Shown here piece by piece: positions 55,751 to 64,000 of a stretch of DNA of 64,000 bases (positions within the stretch are counted from its first letter, which is position 1; every line of letters begins with the position of its first letter). Position numbers and translations under genes: made by a program. Under the pieces are notes generated by a model, which searched no databases, was not told the origin of the DNA, and saw nothing but the letters and a program-made list of their open reading frames with translations. Origin of the DNA: Callorhinus ursinus (lineage: Eukaryota; Chordata; Mammalia; Carnivora; Otariidae). The stretch lies in the NCBI RefSeq assembly GCF_003265705.1, contig NW_020313005.1, forward strand, positions 16,560,109 to 16,624,108, read 5' to 3'.

Positions 55751-55879
55751 ATTCAGGCTTACACTGTTCATGTACAAAAATTACTCAGCGACTCAGCCTT
55801 GTGTCCATTCATTCATTTATGTTACCCTCAGACTTTTCATTGAGTCACTGATTGTGTATAAGGCATTAGGAAAGAGTTT

Positions 55880-56040
55880 TAGTACACATTTTATTTTTTT
55901 TACATCCAACATAAACCTGGGAGATGATTGGTGTTTTCTGACTTTGTTGATGAAAAACTGAGGGTTGAAAAAGCTAAGTGACTTTTTATCATGTGGTAGA
56001 GCAATGCAAAGAACCAAACTTGAAGTGTGTTTGTTTTAAT
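55880..56040 (-). mobile_element. MIR SINE fragment, antisense
   Basis: Weak antisense MIR with 'acatccaacataaacctggg', 'gatgaaaaactgagggttga' and 'aagctaagtgactttttatc'. Confidence 0.5.
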
Positions 56041-58427
56041 TCTGTTTATTCTCTACCTAAGCAAGGAGTGACCCCCTTGCAGATTGGAGATGGGAGAGGA
56101 AAGCCTGGGCTGGCATTTGAAATGCTTTATTTTCCTCCAAACCTGAGATCATATGATTTCTTTGAGGTTCCCCCAATTTCCTTTTGATCATTATGTGACT
56201 ATCCTATCTTTGATCAATCATTTAAATCTGTGTTTACACAGGCCAGGGGAAAAAGGAAGAGTAAGACAGTTACCCATGCCTCGGAACTAATCTAAACAGC
56301 CTATTCAGGGCTTTAGCTCATCTTCTGTTATTCCATTCTCTCTGCTCAGATACAGCTGCTGAGTACATGCAGATTGGGCGAAATGAGGGAGAGGAGAGAG
56401 ATGAGAGACTGCACAAAACAAGAGCCTTTCAATGAGGTGTTTTGTTGTTAATGTCATTCGTGGTGGTGGTGGTAGTGGTGGGCATACTTTGAGGGGGAGT
56501 ATTTTCTTCTCTTGGTTAATTAGATGTGCTTATGAGCTATATAGATGTATTACTTGAACACATTTGCCATAAACTATTTTTGAAAGAACTTGGATATAAA
56601 TGCATTCTCAATGTCTACTTCACATAGGAAGTCATTTAGTCTCCAACTGGCTTCTTTCTTTAAGATATATCTCTCCTATAATCTAATTTTATATATATAA
56701 ATATATATATATAATATCATATATACATATGTATCATATATATATATGATACATCATAACATAACGTTACGTAACATAATCCTGAACTTTCTGTCCTTAC
56801 CACCCTCAACAGAGGTCCCTTTGCCAGGTCTGGTATTCTGCAGTGGGTTCATTAACTCCCCACTGCAGTGCATAACGTGTCTCAGCATCAAGTCTACTTC
56901 GGTGTCACTTCTGTTCTAACTTTTGACCAGCTCTCGGTGGAGAAGCACTGAGATGCTTCTCTCACACTGTCCAGCTGTAATTGTCTCCCTTGTCTGTCAC
57001 CACCTTCCTGGGAGGCCTTCTTGCTGCCTCCCCCATCACTTCTCTTATGCCTCAGTTGCTCTAGGACTTGGCTTGTGCTTTAACTTGCTTCCAGACACAG
57101 GACTCCAGTCCCATGGTGTGGACCCTCCTATCTGCTGCCAGACCATACTGCAAATCTCATCTTAGCCTCCTAAGCTCCATGAAATTTCTCTTTCTGGACA
57201 CTTCTGAATCATAGTGGGTTTGTTTCTGTTTTTTAACACCATGCCCTGTCTTCCTACTTAGAGCTTATTTCATCTCATATAGCTGGGTTTGGCCCAAACA
57301 CCCCATCCCACTGTCCCTGAGCTTCCATTTAAACACCAGGTGAGCCTTTTGCTTTTAGAATCCTAAGACTTCACCACTGATGATGCAGTGTTCTTGCTTA
57401 AAATCTCTACATGTCTGGGCCAAGTTCTCCGTGCTTCCAACAAACTGAAAGAAAAGCAGCATATTATATAACAGGAAAAACCAAACCATGTCCTATATCC
57501 TTTCTTCTAGTTTTTTGTCTTTCCCCCTCCCAGTTAACCACCCTTCCTTTTCAATGTCTGCCCCCAGAAGTGCTTCAAGGGAAATGCCAGGAAGTGCAAA
57601 GATTATAAATTAATAATTCACAGCAATACTTTAAAATGACTTTTTTTTCTTGAAGTGTTAGCATGAGAAAATAAAACAGGAAAGGGGGGTTGGATAACTA
57701 ATCCAACAGTGACAGAACAGGATTCTGAGCATGATATCCTCCTAAATGACACACAGAAGGAGTTGGAGCTTTATAATACCTTTTATATTGCTGCCTGCCA
57801 TCTGGTCAGCAATTCTTAAGCCTAAAATATTCAGGTAAGCTCTATTTTCCCAAATAGAGTGGTGTTATGGGGATTTCAGCAGCCACTTGTCTTTTTAAAT
57901 ATCATTATATTTCACTGTTTTCCAGAACAAAACAAACCACATTTGCAGGATATTTGCATAGCATGCAGAGTTATGTCAGAGTATAACTGGGGAACTCTAG
58001 GTGGTGTCTCCATGCAGAGAGGACTCCTGCATGAAGTGAGGTTTTCTGTTTGCTGTCTGAGCCAGGAGTTTAGGTTGAAGATTCTCATCTGACATGGCTT
58101 GACTCATTCACCTGGATCCTGGCTAGAAACAATCTCTTTGGGAAGAATGACTCTTGGACATTCAGCAAGAACAGTATGAATGAAGTCAGCTCTTCTGTTA
58201 TAGACAAGACCCATTGACAGAGTGTGGGTCCCCAGGCAAATAATTTCCTACTTTTTTTTTTTAATTTTAAGACTGCTTATTGATTATTTTACCATTCTCT
58301 TAGAAGTGGTGAAGGGAATAAATAGGTGACATATAATCTGATATTATATTTTTAAAGTATAATTTGCTTTGAGGTATCAGTTCTATCAGTTACCTAGATT
58401 TTTTTAAACTCAGGGAAAATGCCTTTT
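56041..58427. other. Unassigned unique DNA
   Basis: No gene recognised. A (GGT)n run lies near 56460-56481 and an AT-rich palindromic stretch at 56690-56765. The region 56920-57260 is C/T-rich and may be decayed L2, not called. Confidence 0.42.
56690..56765. repeat. (TA)n tract with a perfect 26-bp palindrome
   Basis: TA-rich sequence containing an exact palindrome at 56729-56754, centred on an ATATATATAT core with GTATC/GATAC arms, followed by a second small palindromic cluster (AACGTTACGTAAC, about 56762-56775). AT palindromes of this kind can form cruciforms and are breakage-prone. Confidence 0.9.
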
Positions 58428-58744
58428 TTTAAATTTTATTTTATTATGTTATGTTACATCATTAGTTTTTGATTTAGTGTTCTATGATTCATTGTTTGCA
58501 TATAACACCCAGTGCTCCATGCAATATGTGCCCTCCTTAATACCCATCACTGGGCTAACCCATCCCCTCACACCCCTCTCCTCTAAAACCCTCAGTTTGT
58601 TTCTCAGAGTCCATAGTCTTTCATGGTTCATCTCCCCCTCCGATTTCCCCCCTTTCATTTTTCCCTTCCTACTATCTTCTTCTTCTTTTTTTTTTTTTTG
58701 ACATATAATGTACTATTTGTTTCAGATGTACAGGTCTGTGATTC
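58428..58744 (-). mobile_element. 5'-truncated L1 3' end, antisense
   Basis: The (TTTTA)/TTATG tail, 'tagtttttgatttagtgttc', 'taacacccagtgctccatgc', 'ctcagtttgtttctcagagt', T-run and 'gtttcagatgtacaggtctg' match the 3' UTR of the long L1. A 317-bp 5'-truncated insertion; its target duplication is unclear (CCTTTT-like at both ends). Confidence 0.93.
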
Positions 58745-58879
58745 CTTTTAAATAAAATCCAGGATGCAGGGATGATGAATTCATAGAATGAAATATGTTT
58801 AAAGACAGATTTAAACATATATGTGATCCAGGTGTCCAAGAAGATGGATTTATTTCTTCCTCCACACATGTATACAAAC

Positions 58880-58990
58880 AAATGTTAAATACATGGTTGT
58901 GGGCACACATTACTTGCCAGATGCAATACTAAAGTGGCAGAACACAGATATGAATAAGCTATATCCTCAGTTCCACAAAAGTTTGTAAAA
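58880..58990 (-). mobile_element. Possible L2 3' end, antisense
   Basis: 'cattacttgccagatgcaat', 'agaacacagatatgaataag' and 'ctatatcctcagttccac' in L2 antisense order; diverged. Confidence 0.45.
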
Positions 58991-59029
58991 CAAAGTTAAT
59001 GTGAACAAGAGTTAAATTTCAGTTTCATC

Positions 59030-59400
59030 CTTGAGACTCCTTTCTCTTCACCATTCATGTTCTTTTTCTATGATTCCATCCATTTTCATGACTCTAGACA
59101 ACTTCTAGACGCTGACTTTTTCACAATTTATATTTCCGATTCATCCCTCTCTCTTGGACTCTAGACACATTCATCAAACTGCCTAAATCGTGTGTCCATC
59201 TGGATGTTCCAGAAGTACCTCAAACGCATCATGTCCTAAAATGAAACCCTCATTGACCTTCCACGCTTGCACTATTACCTCCCTTCCCCATGGAGTGACC
59301 ACCCTTATCTCTGATACTCTACATCTCATTGATTAATGATCCTGTAGATTCTGCTACCTTTCTATTGATCTCCATTTCCATTGTCTATAGCTTTACTTAA
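59030..59400 (+). mobile_element. L2 LINE fragment, sense
   Basis: Sense L2 body: 'ctcttggactctagacacat', 'ccatctggatgttccagaag', 'tacctcaaacgcatcatgtc', 'ctaaaatgaaaccctcattg', 'accttccacgcttgcactat', matching the L2 'catgtccaaaactgaactcctgatcttcc' region. Confidence 0.68.
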
Positions 59401-59404
59401 TTTT

Positions 59405-60780
59405 TCTTTTTGAAATAAAGTTAGACAAGCAGAAAAGTTACAAAAGTAGTATGCAGGGTCCCAAATACCCTTTACCTAGTTTCACCTTATGTGAACATTC
59501 TGCATAATCATGGGGTAATTGTCAAACAGAAATTAACCTTGGTACAATTCTATTAACTAATATACAGAACATATTCAGATTTCACCAGCTTCCCCGCTAA
59601 CGTCATTTTCCTGTTTCAAGATTCAATCCAGGATCCTATGTTGCATTTAGTTATCATATCTTCTTAATCTCCTCCAACCTGTGACAGTTTCTTAGTCTTT
59701 CCTAATGAAACATCAACATTTTCAAAGAGCACTGTTCATGACTTTGTGCAATATCCCACAAATTAGGCTTTACTGATATTTTCTCATGATTAGTATGAGG
59801 TTGTGAATTACTGGGAAAGATGCCACAGCAGTTCTGTGCTGCTCATGGTCCACAATATCAGTAGGTACATGATGTTGATATAACATCACTCATTAGGGAT
59901 GTTATCCCTGGGGGTGTTAAAGTAGTATCGGCCAGAAACCTCCAGTGTAAAGTTGCTTTGTTCTCTTTGTAAATATTTGGGGGGAGAAATATCTCCTGTT
60001 TCTGCTTAAACTTTTGCCCATTAATTTTAGCATTGAATGGTGGTTCTTGTGGAAGCAATTATTACTGTAGGCTTTTCATGTTGATTTTCTGTTTCTCTCA
60101 TTTACTTTCTACATTTGTTAATTGGAATCCTTATGCAAGAAAGAGTGGTCTCCTCCCCCATTTATGTATATATTCAGTTAGTTATTTATATCAATAGAGA
60201 CTCATGGCTATTTATTTTAATCTTTGTTATTTATTTTGTTTCTCAAGTTGTTCCAACTTTAGTCATTGGGAGCACTATCAAGTTGGCTGCTGTAACTTTT
60301 CACTATGGACACATTCCTTTCTCTCCTTTTAAGTACTTTCTTACTTTCTGGCACCAGAAAATACTACAGCTTCATCTTGTATTTTCTCTTCCCTCTCCCT
60401 GGAATCTACCAGTTCTCTAAGGAGCCCTAGTTACTTTTTACTGGACAATGGTATTTAGAAACCAAGGTCTCAGCATTGGGTGTGCTCATTGCTGCTGTGG
60501 GGTGACTGCATGGAGTCTGTCTCAGTGGACGGAGCTGGGGAATATAGGAATGTATACTAACTCATGCATAAGCAAAGATCCCTCCCCCATCTGCCTCTCT
60601 ATGTATCTGTAGATATGTTTAAATCCCCTGACTCCACATTGATACCTCTAACGCTAATGAGCACCACAGGGTTTATCTTGGTCTCTTTCCTTATTTGAAA
60701 TTTCTTCCTCCAATAGTGAGAAACCTGGCTCTCATTATCTACAATATATTGGCTTATTTGTTTAACCCTAGTATGCAAAT
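59405..60780. mobile_element. Ancient L1M-type repeat, 1.4 kb
   Basis: A long continuous match to a mammal-wide ancient repeat I know by text: 'gcagaaaagttacaaaagta', 'ataccctttacctagtttca', 'tttcaccagcttccccgcta', 'tgcatttagttatcatatct', 'atgatgttgatataacatca', 'aacttttgcccattaatttt', 'attgggagcactatcaagtt', 'ctaaggagccctagttactt', 'gtatttagaaaccaaggtct', 'gataccacattgatacctct'-like 'tccacattgatacctctaac'. I believe this is an old L1 (L1M group) but am unsure of the exact subfamily and orientation. The 101-residue plus frame at 60115-60420 is a chance frame inside it. Confidence 0.7.
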
Positions 60781-60954
60781 AAAATTGTTTCAGAATTGCT
60801 AATCCATGCCCCTATGAGAAAAAAATATTAACTAGAGTACAATGTTTGGTTTTGGTTCTTTTGTTTTTATTCTTACAATAGCTTACTGCCTAAATTAAGC
60901 TTTCCTCCTTTCTCTGTGGCTAGCCCACTGGAACTGGAATTCCTAGTGAGTTTT
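60781..60954. other. Unassigned unique DNA
   Basis: No feature seen. Confidence 0.4.
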
Positions 60955-61200
60955 TTCCATCTCTGTTCCATTCTTCACATGGCAGTCAGATTGATTCAGC
61001 TAAAATAAAAATCAGATTAACTTACTCTACTGCTTAAAATTTTCCAATATCTCCCTTTAGCCCATAAGAAAAAGGCTCAAGGTTTTGGTATTGCATATAA
61101 AGCCCTTCCCAATATGGCTCTTATCTCATCATTTGGTTATTAGTTCTTTAGCTCCTTGTACTGAACCTGATTCAAAACTCCCTATATGTTCACTGACTGA
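60955..61200 (+). mobile_element. L2 LINE fragment, sense
   Basis: 'cacatggcagtcagattgat', 'aaaatcagattaacttactc', 'tactgcttaaaattttccaa', 'tatctccctttagcccataa', 'gcatataaagcccttcccaa', 'tatggctcttatctcat' match the sense L2 series ending in 'aaggccctgcatgatctggcc'. Confidence 0.82.
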
Positions 61201-61377
61201 AAAAAAAATTATCAAATCTTTTGATTAATAAAAATGCTCTGAGAGCAGTAAGTCCATGATAGTTTTCCTGGGAGATTAAATAGAAAAGGGAGCTTGGAAA
61301 TGAGAGAAGAGAGAAAGAAGATGGTGGACCCAGTATGTTAGAAAGGTCATCTCCTTCAGCTCTCTTGGTCACTCTGA

Positions 61378-61458
61378 ATGTAGCACAGTTAATGGTGCAG
61401 GTACTTGGAGCAAAACAGACCCGAGTTCAATCCCAGTTTGCCACTTGCTAACCATGCC
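61378..61458 (+). mobile_element. MIR SINE head, sense
   Basis: 'gtagcacagttaatggtgca', 'agacccgagttcaatcccag' and 'tttgccacttgctaacc' are the MIR tRNA-like head. Confidence 0.75.
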
Positions 61459-61499
61459 TGAAACCAAACTTGTTGCTATTGCCCTGACACCATGCTCTT

Positions 61500-61630
61500 T
61501 CCCTCAGAAGGGGTTGAGATGGAGGGTCAGAGAAGGTGACATTTGACATGAATCAGGGAAGAAATCAAAGCATTCACCCTAGGCATGTGAGCAGCCAAAA
61601 GAAATGCTCCAGAAAGAGCAAAGGGATCAC
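61500..61630 (-). mobile_element. L2 fragment, antisense
   Basis: 'gaaggtgacatttgacatga', 'atcagggaagaaatcaaagc' and 'aaatgctccagaaagagcaa' fit the antisense L2 'ggtgacatttgagctga ... gcattccaggcagagg' order. Confidence 0.6.
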
Positions 61631-61714
61631 CTAAAACAAACTATCCATTTCAGTCTTCTCTCTGGCGACCTTTTATGTATGTATTATATACATGCACACA
61701 GTTTGGAAAGAGGC

Positions 61715-61850
61715 TTTGCAATATAATGTAGCGGAAAGGATAGAGAAATAAAAATCGGAAGTTTCATTCTGTATCCCTGACTAGCTGTGTAATCTCAATA
61801 ATGCCATCACATCTCCTTGACTCTCAAATTCTTCCTATCTGAAACCCTAG
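61715..61850 (+). mobile_element. MIR SINE, sense
   Basis: 'aatataatgtagcggaaagg', 'atccctgactagctgtgtaa' and 'ctctcaaattcttcctatct' follow MIR sense order. Confidence 0.65.
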
Positions 61851-63689
61851 AAATTGAATTTATGGCCTCTCACACCCCTTCCTTCTCTTTGCTTTTAGGA
61901 TATTACTCATTCCCCTAGTCTTAACTACCTCTGCTCATCCTACTTCACTGCCTCTGATACTCATGTATCTTTACTTGCAAAATGGACTTATAAATGCTGT
62001 GAGATGCTGTGCCTGTGAATCTGAAAGATGGAGGAGGTGAAGGACGGTGGCATGAGATAGGGGGCAGCAGAGCTGTGGCCACTAGGTGACCATGACCAAC
62101 TGCCCCCAGCTTCAAGTTTGTATCATTCCCAAGCTGTCAAGTGTTCTTAAAGATTCCCCAATGTGTCCACTATATGGGTGATGCAGGGTTATCCCCTGAC
62201 CACAAAGATACTGCCCCAAAGTTGATCAGACAATTTTGCATTATAGGACAGCCTATTATGTAGCCAGTTGTATGTGTCCCTATTAAGGATAAAGCCAGAA
62301 GAAATGGAATGAAATTGTGGCATGAAAAATTTATGCTAGCCATGAGGAGCAATCCCAATGTCAGGCAAATAACGTGCAAGCATCCAGTTGTAGAATGTCC
62401 TTCCCTTTTATCTCTTTCTCAGTTAACTGAACTGCTAAGAGGTAAGATGGACCAGGTCACCCCCTTAGTTCCTGTTACCCCATTCATAATATCAGATTTT
62501 CTCTACAGTTATGTAACATTTGCATTTTTGCCATTGTGTGTTAATAAAATCACTTACAACTTTCACAGAAGATGGAGCCTACAGTTCACATATATACATA
62601 TACTACTGCTTCTGGTAAACAGTTCCGTATGTTCAAAACATATTTCTTAGCAACTCTACAACAAGAAATTGTCCCTTGTAAATTGAAGTCAAAGTCAACT
62701 TTGAACTAACTGAATCAAATCGTCATTCAGACTTAAGCATCATCATCATTTTCTTAAAATAATTATGTACAGTTATGCAATTGTCATTGTTTTTGGTATT
62801 TTGCATTGCTTCTATTTAGATTATGAAACTTCTGAATTACTTCATTGTGATATTCATAGCTTTCCTAGTATACTCAGACATACAGATACCCGTTTTATTG
62901 ACTTGCAGTACAGTCTGCAAATAAACACAGAGGCATGATTTTAGCACCAAGAATAGTCCGCCTCTGGCTCGCTCCACGGCTATATGCCAGTGAAGGCTGT
63001 GAACAGCTATACTATTGTGTTGCCAATTCAGTTATGTTGCAGTATTTAAGAAAGTGGAGAAATACTACTAATGGTGATACACTTTAAAGCACCTTTTCAG
63101 CTCTAAAAGTCTCTTGAGGCAATGCACTGATACTCTTTCAGTTGAAACAAAGATCTGAAGGTCCTTATTATTTAAGACTTTTAAATAAGCCAGATTTACC
63201 AATGTCAAATTACTGGTGAGTCATTTGACCCCATATTTATTTCTAATTTCCACAAGCTGTTGGTAAGAGCTGCCATAAATCAGGTTGCCATTGATCTTGG
63301 CTCCCACTCTTGTAATTCTAAGATGAACTGCTTATGATGAACAGAAAAAGATTGCCACTCTGAAGAGAATGCTTGCAGTAAGAGTCCCCAGGATGCCCTG
63401 TGGACATGCGTGGGTGCGGTCATTCAGAGAATACGGGAGTCAGCCACCTATGCACTTATGTGGAGCAGAGGGGGACCACGAGGTGAACATATACATCTGG
63501 AAATCCGAGTGTGGAGAGCAGTGAAATTTGGCCTTAGAGGAGGCATTAGGGAAAATGATAAGCACGGCTGTAATAGACAATCACTTAAAACTATTGATTT
63601 AATTAAATGTAACTACATATCCATGTGCAGAGCACTTAAATGATTCTTGTAGTCAGACCTCCTATACGTCATGGTATTTCTTTTTTGTT
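61851..63689. other. Unassigned unique DNA
   Basis: No gene or confident repeat. The 113-residue plus frame at 62309-62650 and the 77-residue frame at 63410-63643 have no domain. The stretch 62870-63060 is varied, repeat-free sequence with a few CpGs and could be a conserved element. Confidence 0.42.
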
Positions 63690-64000
63690 AATATATTTAT
63701 TTTATTTTATTTTATTATGTTATGTTAGTCACCATACATTACATCATTAGTTTTTGATGTAGTGATCCACGATTCATTGTTTGCATATAACACCCAGTGC
63801 CCCATGCAGTACGTGCCCTCCTTAATACCCATCACAGGGCTAACCCCCCCACCCCCCTCCCCTCTAACACCATCAGTTTGTTTCTCGGAGTCCATAGTCT
63901 CTCATGCTTGGTCTCCCCCTCCGATTTCTCCCCCTTCATTTTTTCCTTCTTACTATCTTTTTTTTTCTTAACATGTAATATATTATTTGTTTCAGAGGCA
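63690..64000 (-). mobile_element. L1 3' end, antisense, cut by window edge
   Basis: (TTTTA)n tail, 'ttatgttagtcaccatacat', 'gtttttgatgtagtgatcca', 'acacccagtgccccatgcag', 'ctccttaatacccatcacag' and, at the edge, 'tttgtttcagaggca'. Same family as the long L1. It continues beyond the window, so its length and integrity are unknown. Confidence 0.95.

Noticed and set aside
58428..58744. Target-site duplication for the truncated L1
   Set aside because: Only a short CCTTTT-like match at both sides, which is not distinguishable from chance in T-rich DNA.
60115..60420. 101-residue hydrophobic plus-strand frame as a membrane protein
   Set aside because: It lies inside a T-rich ancient repeat, which yields Ile/Phe/Leu/Val-rich chance frames.

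Overview
This is a vertebrate nuclear window from a carnivoran mammal, most likely a caniform or arctoid. The clearest sign is ten tRNA-Lys-derived SINEC retroposons. Each has a tRNA-like head (GGG..CCTGGGTGGCTCAGT), a CT-rich body, an (AAATAAAT)n/poly-A tail and, in most copies, a readable target-site duplication. Four L1 3' ends of one carnivore-type family, abundant old MIR and L2 copies, and long mono-, di- and trinucleotide microsatellites fit the same picture. I found no convincing protein-coding exon, rRNA gene, functional tRNA gene, CRISPR array or bacterial-style operon. Almost all open frames are chance frames, microsatellite translations or fossil LINE frames. The window reads as intergenic or deep intronic DNA.

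Layout. 1-3.3 kb: unassigned unique DNA with a (GT)n tract. 3.3-10.8 kb: a dense patchwork of ancient MIR and L2 pieces in both orientations. 10.8-14.2 kb: mostly unique DNA with homeodomain-type TAATTA-rich stretches, a C-rich G-quadruplex motif and a (CCA)n microsatellite. 14.5-16.0 kb: one long antisense L2 with recognisable reverse-transcriptase C-terminal remnants. 16-25.4 kb: mostly unique DNA with one SINEC; the stretch at 23.1-25.4 kb is nearly repeat-free and is the best place to look for conserved regulatory DNA. 25.4-27.6 kb: L2, a long polypurine tract and a MIR carrying an internal 25-bp duplication. 27.6-31.5 kb: unique DNA, a (GT)25 tract and a small sense L1 insert with a perfect 10-bp target duplication. 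31.5-35.3 kb: MIRs, a MER5A-like hAT element, a second hAT element split by a SINEC, and another SINEC. 35.3-39.0 kb: AT-rich unique DNA. 39.0-47.1 kb: the young SINE-rich zone (seven SINECs), including two nested in one MIR, a 43-bp tandem duplication and an assembly gap inside a (GAAA)n tract. 48.0-55.5 kb: an old interspersed repeat followed by a near full-length L1 on the minus strand. 55.5-64.0 kb: L2/MIR pieces, an AT palindrome, an L1 3' end, a 1.4-kb ancient repeat, and a final L1 3' end cut by the window edge.

The only element with a coding layout is the minus-strand L1: a GC-rich 5' UTR with an A-rich tandemly duplicated segment, ORF1, a short spacer, ORF2 and a 3' UTR with a (TTATG)n/(TTTTA)n tail. 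Both ORFs are broken, and the reverse-transcriptase FADD motif lacks one codon, so this copy cannot drive its own retrotransposition. I do not see a novel biological system. The most useful leads are the L1 5' UTR architecture and its antisense open frames, the nested insertion stratigraphy, several exact tandem duplications and hairpins, and a handful of repeat-free stretches that may be conserved enhancers.
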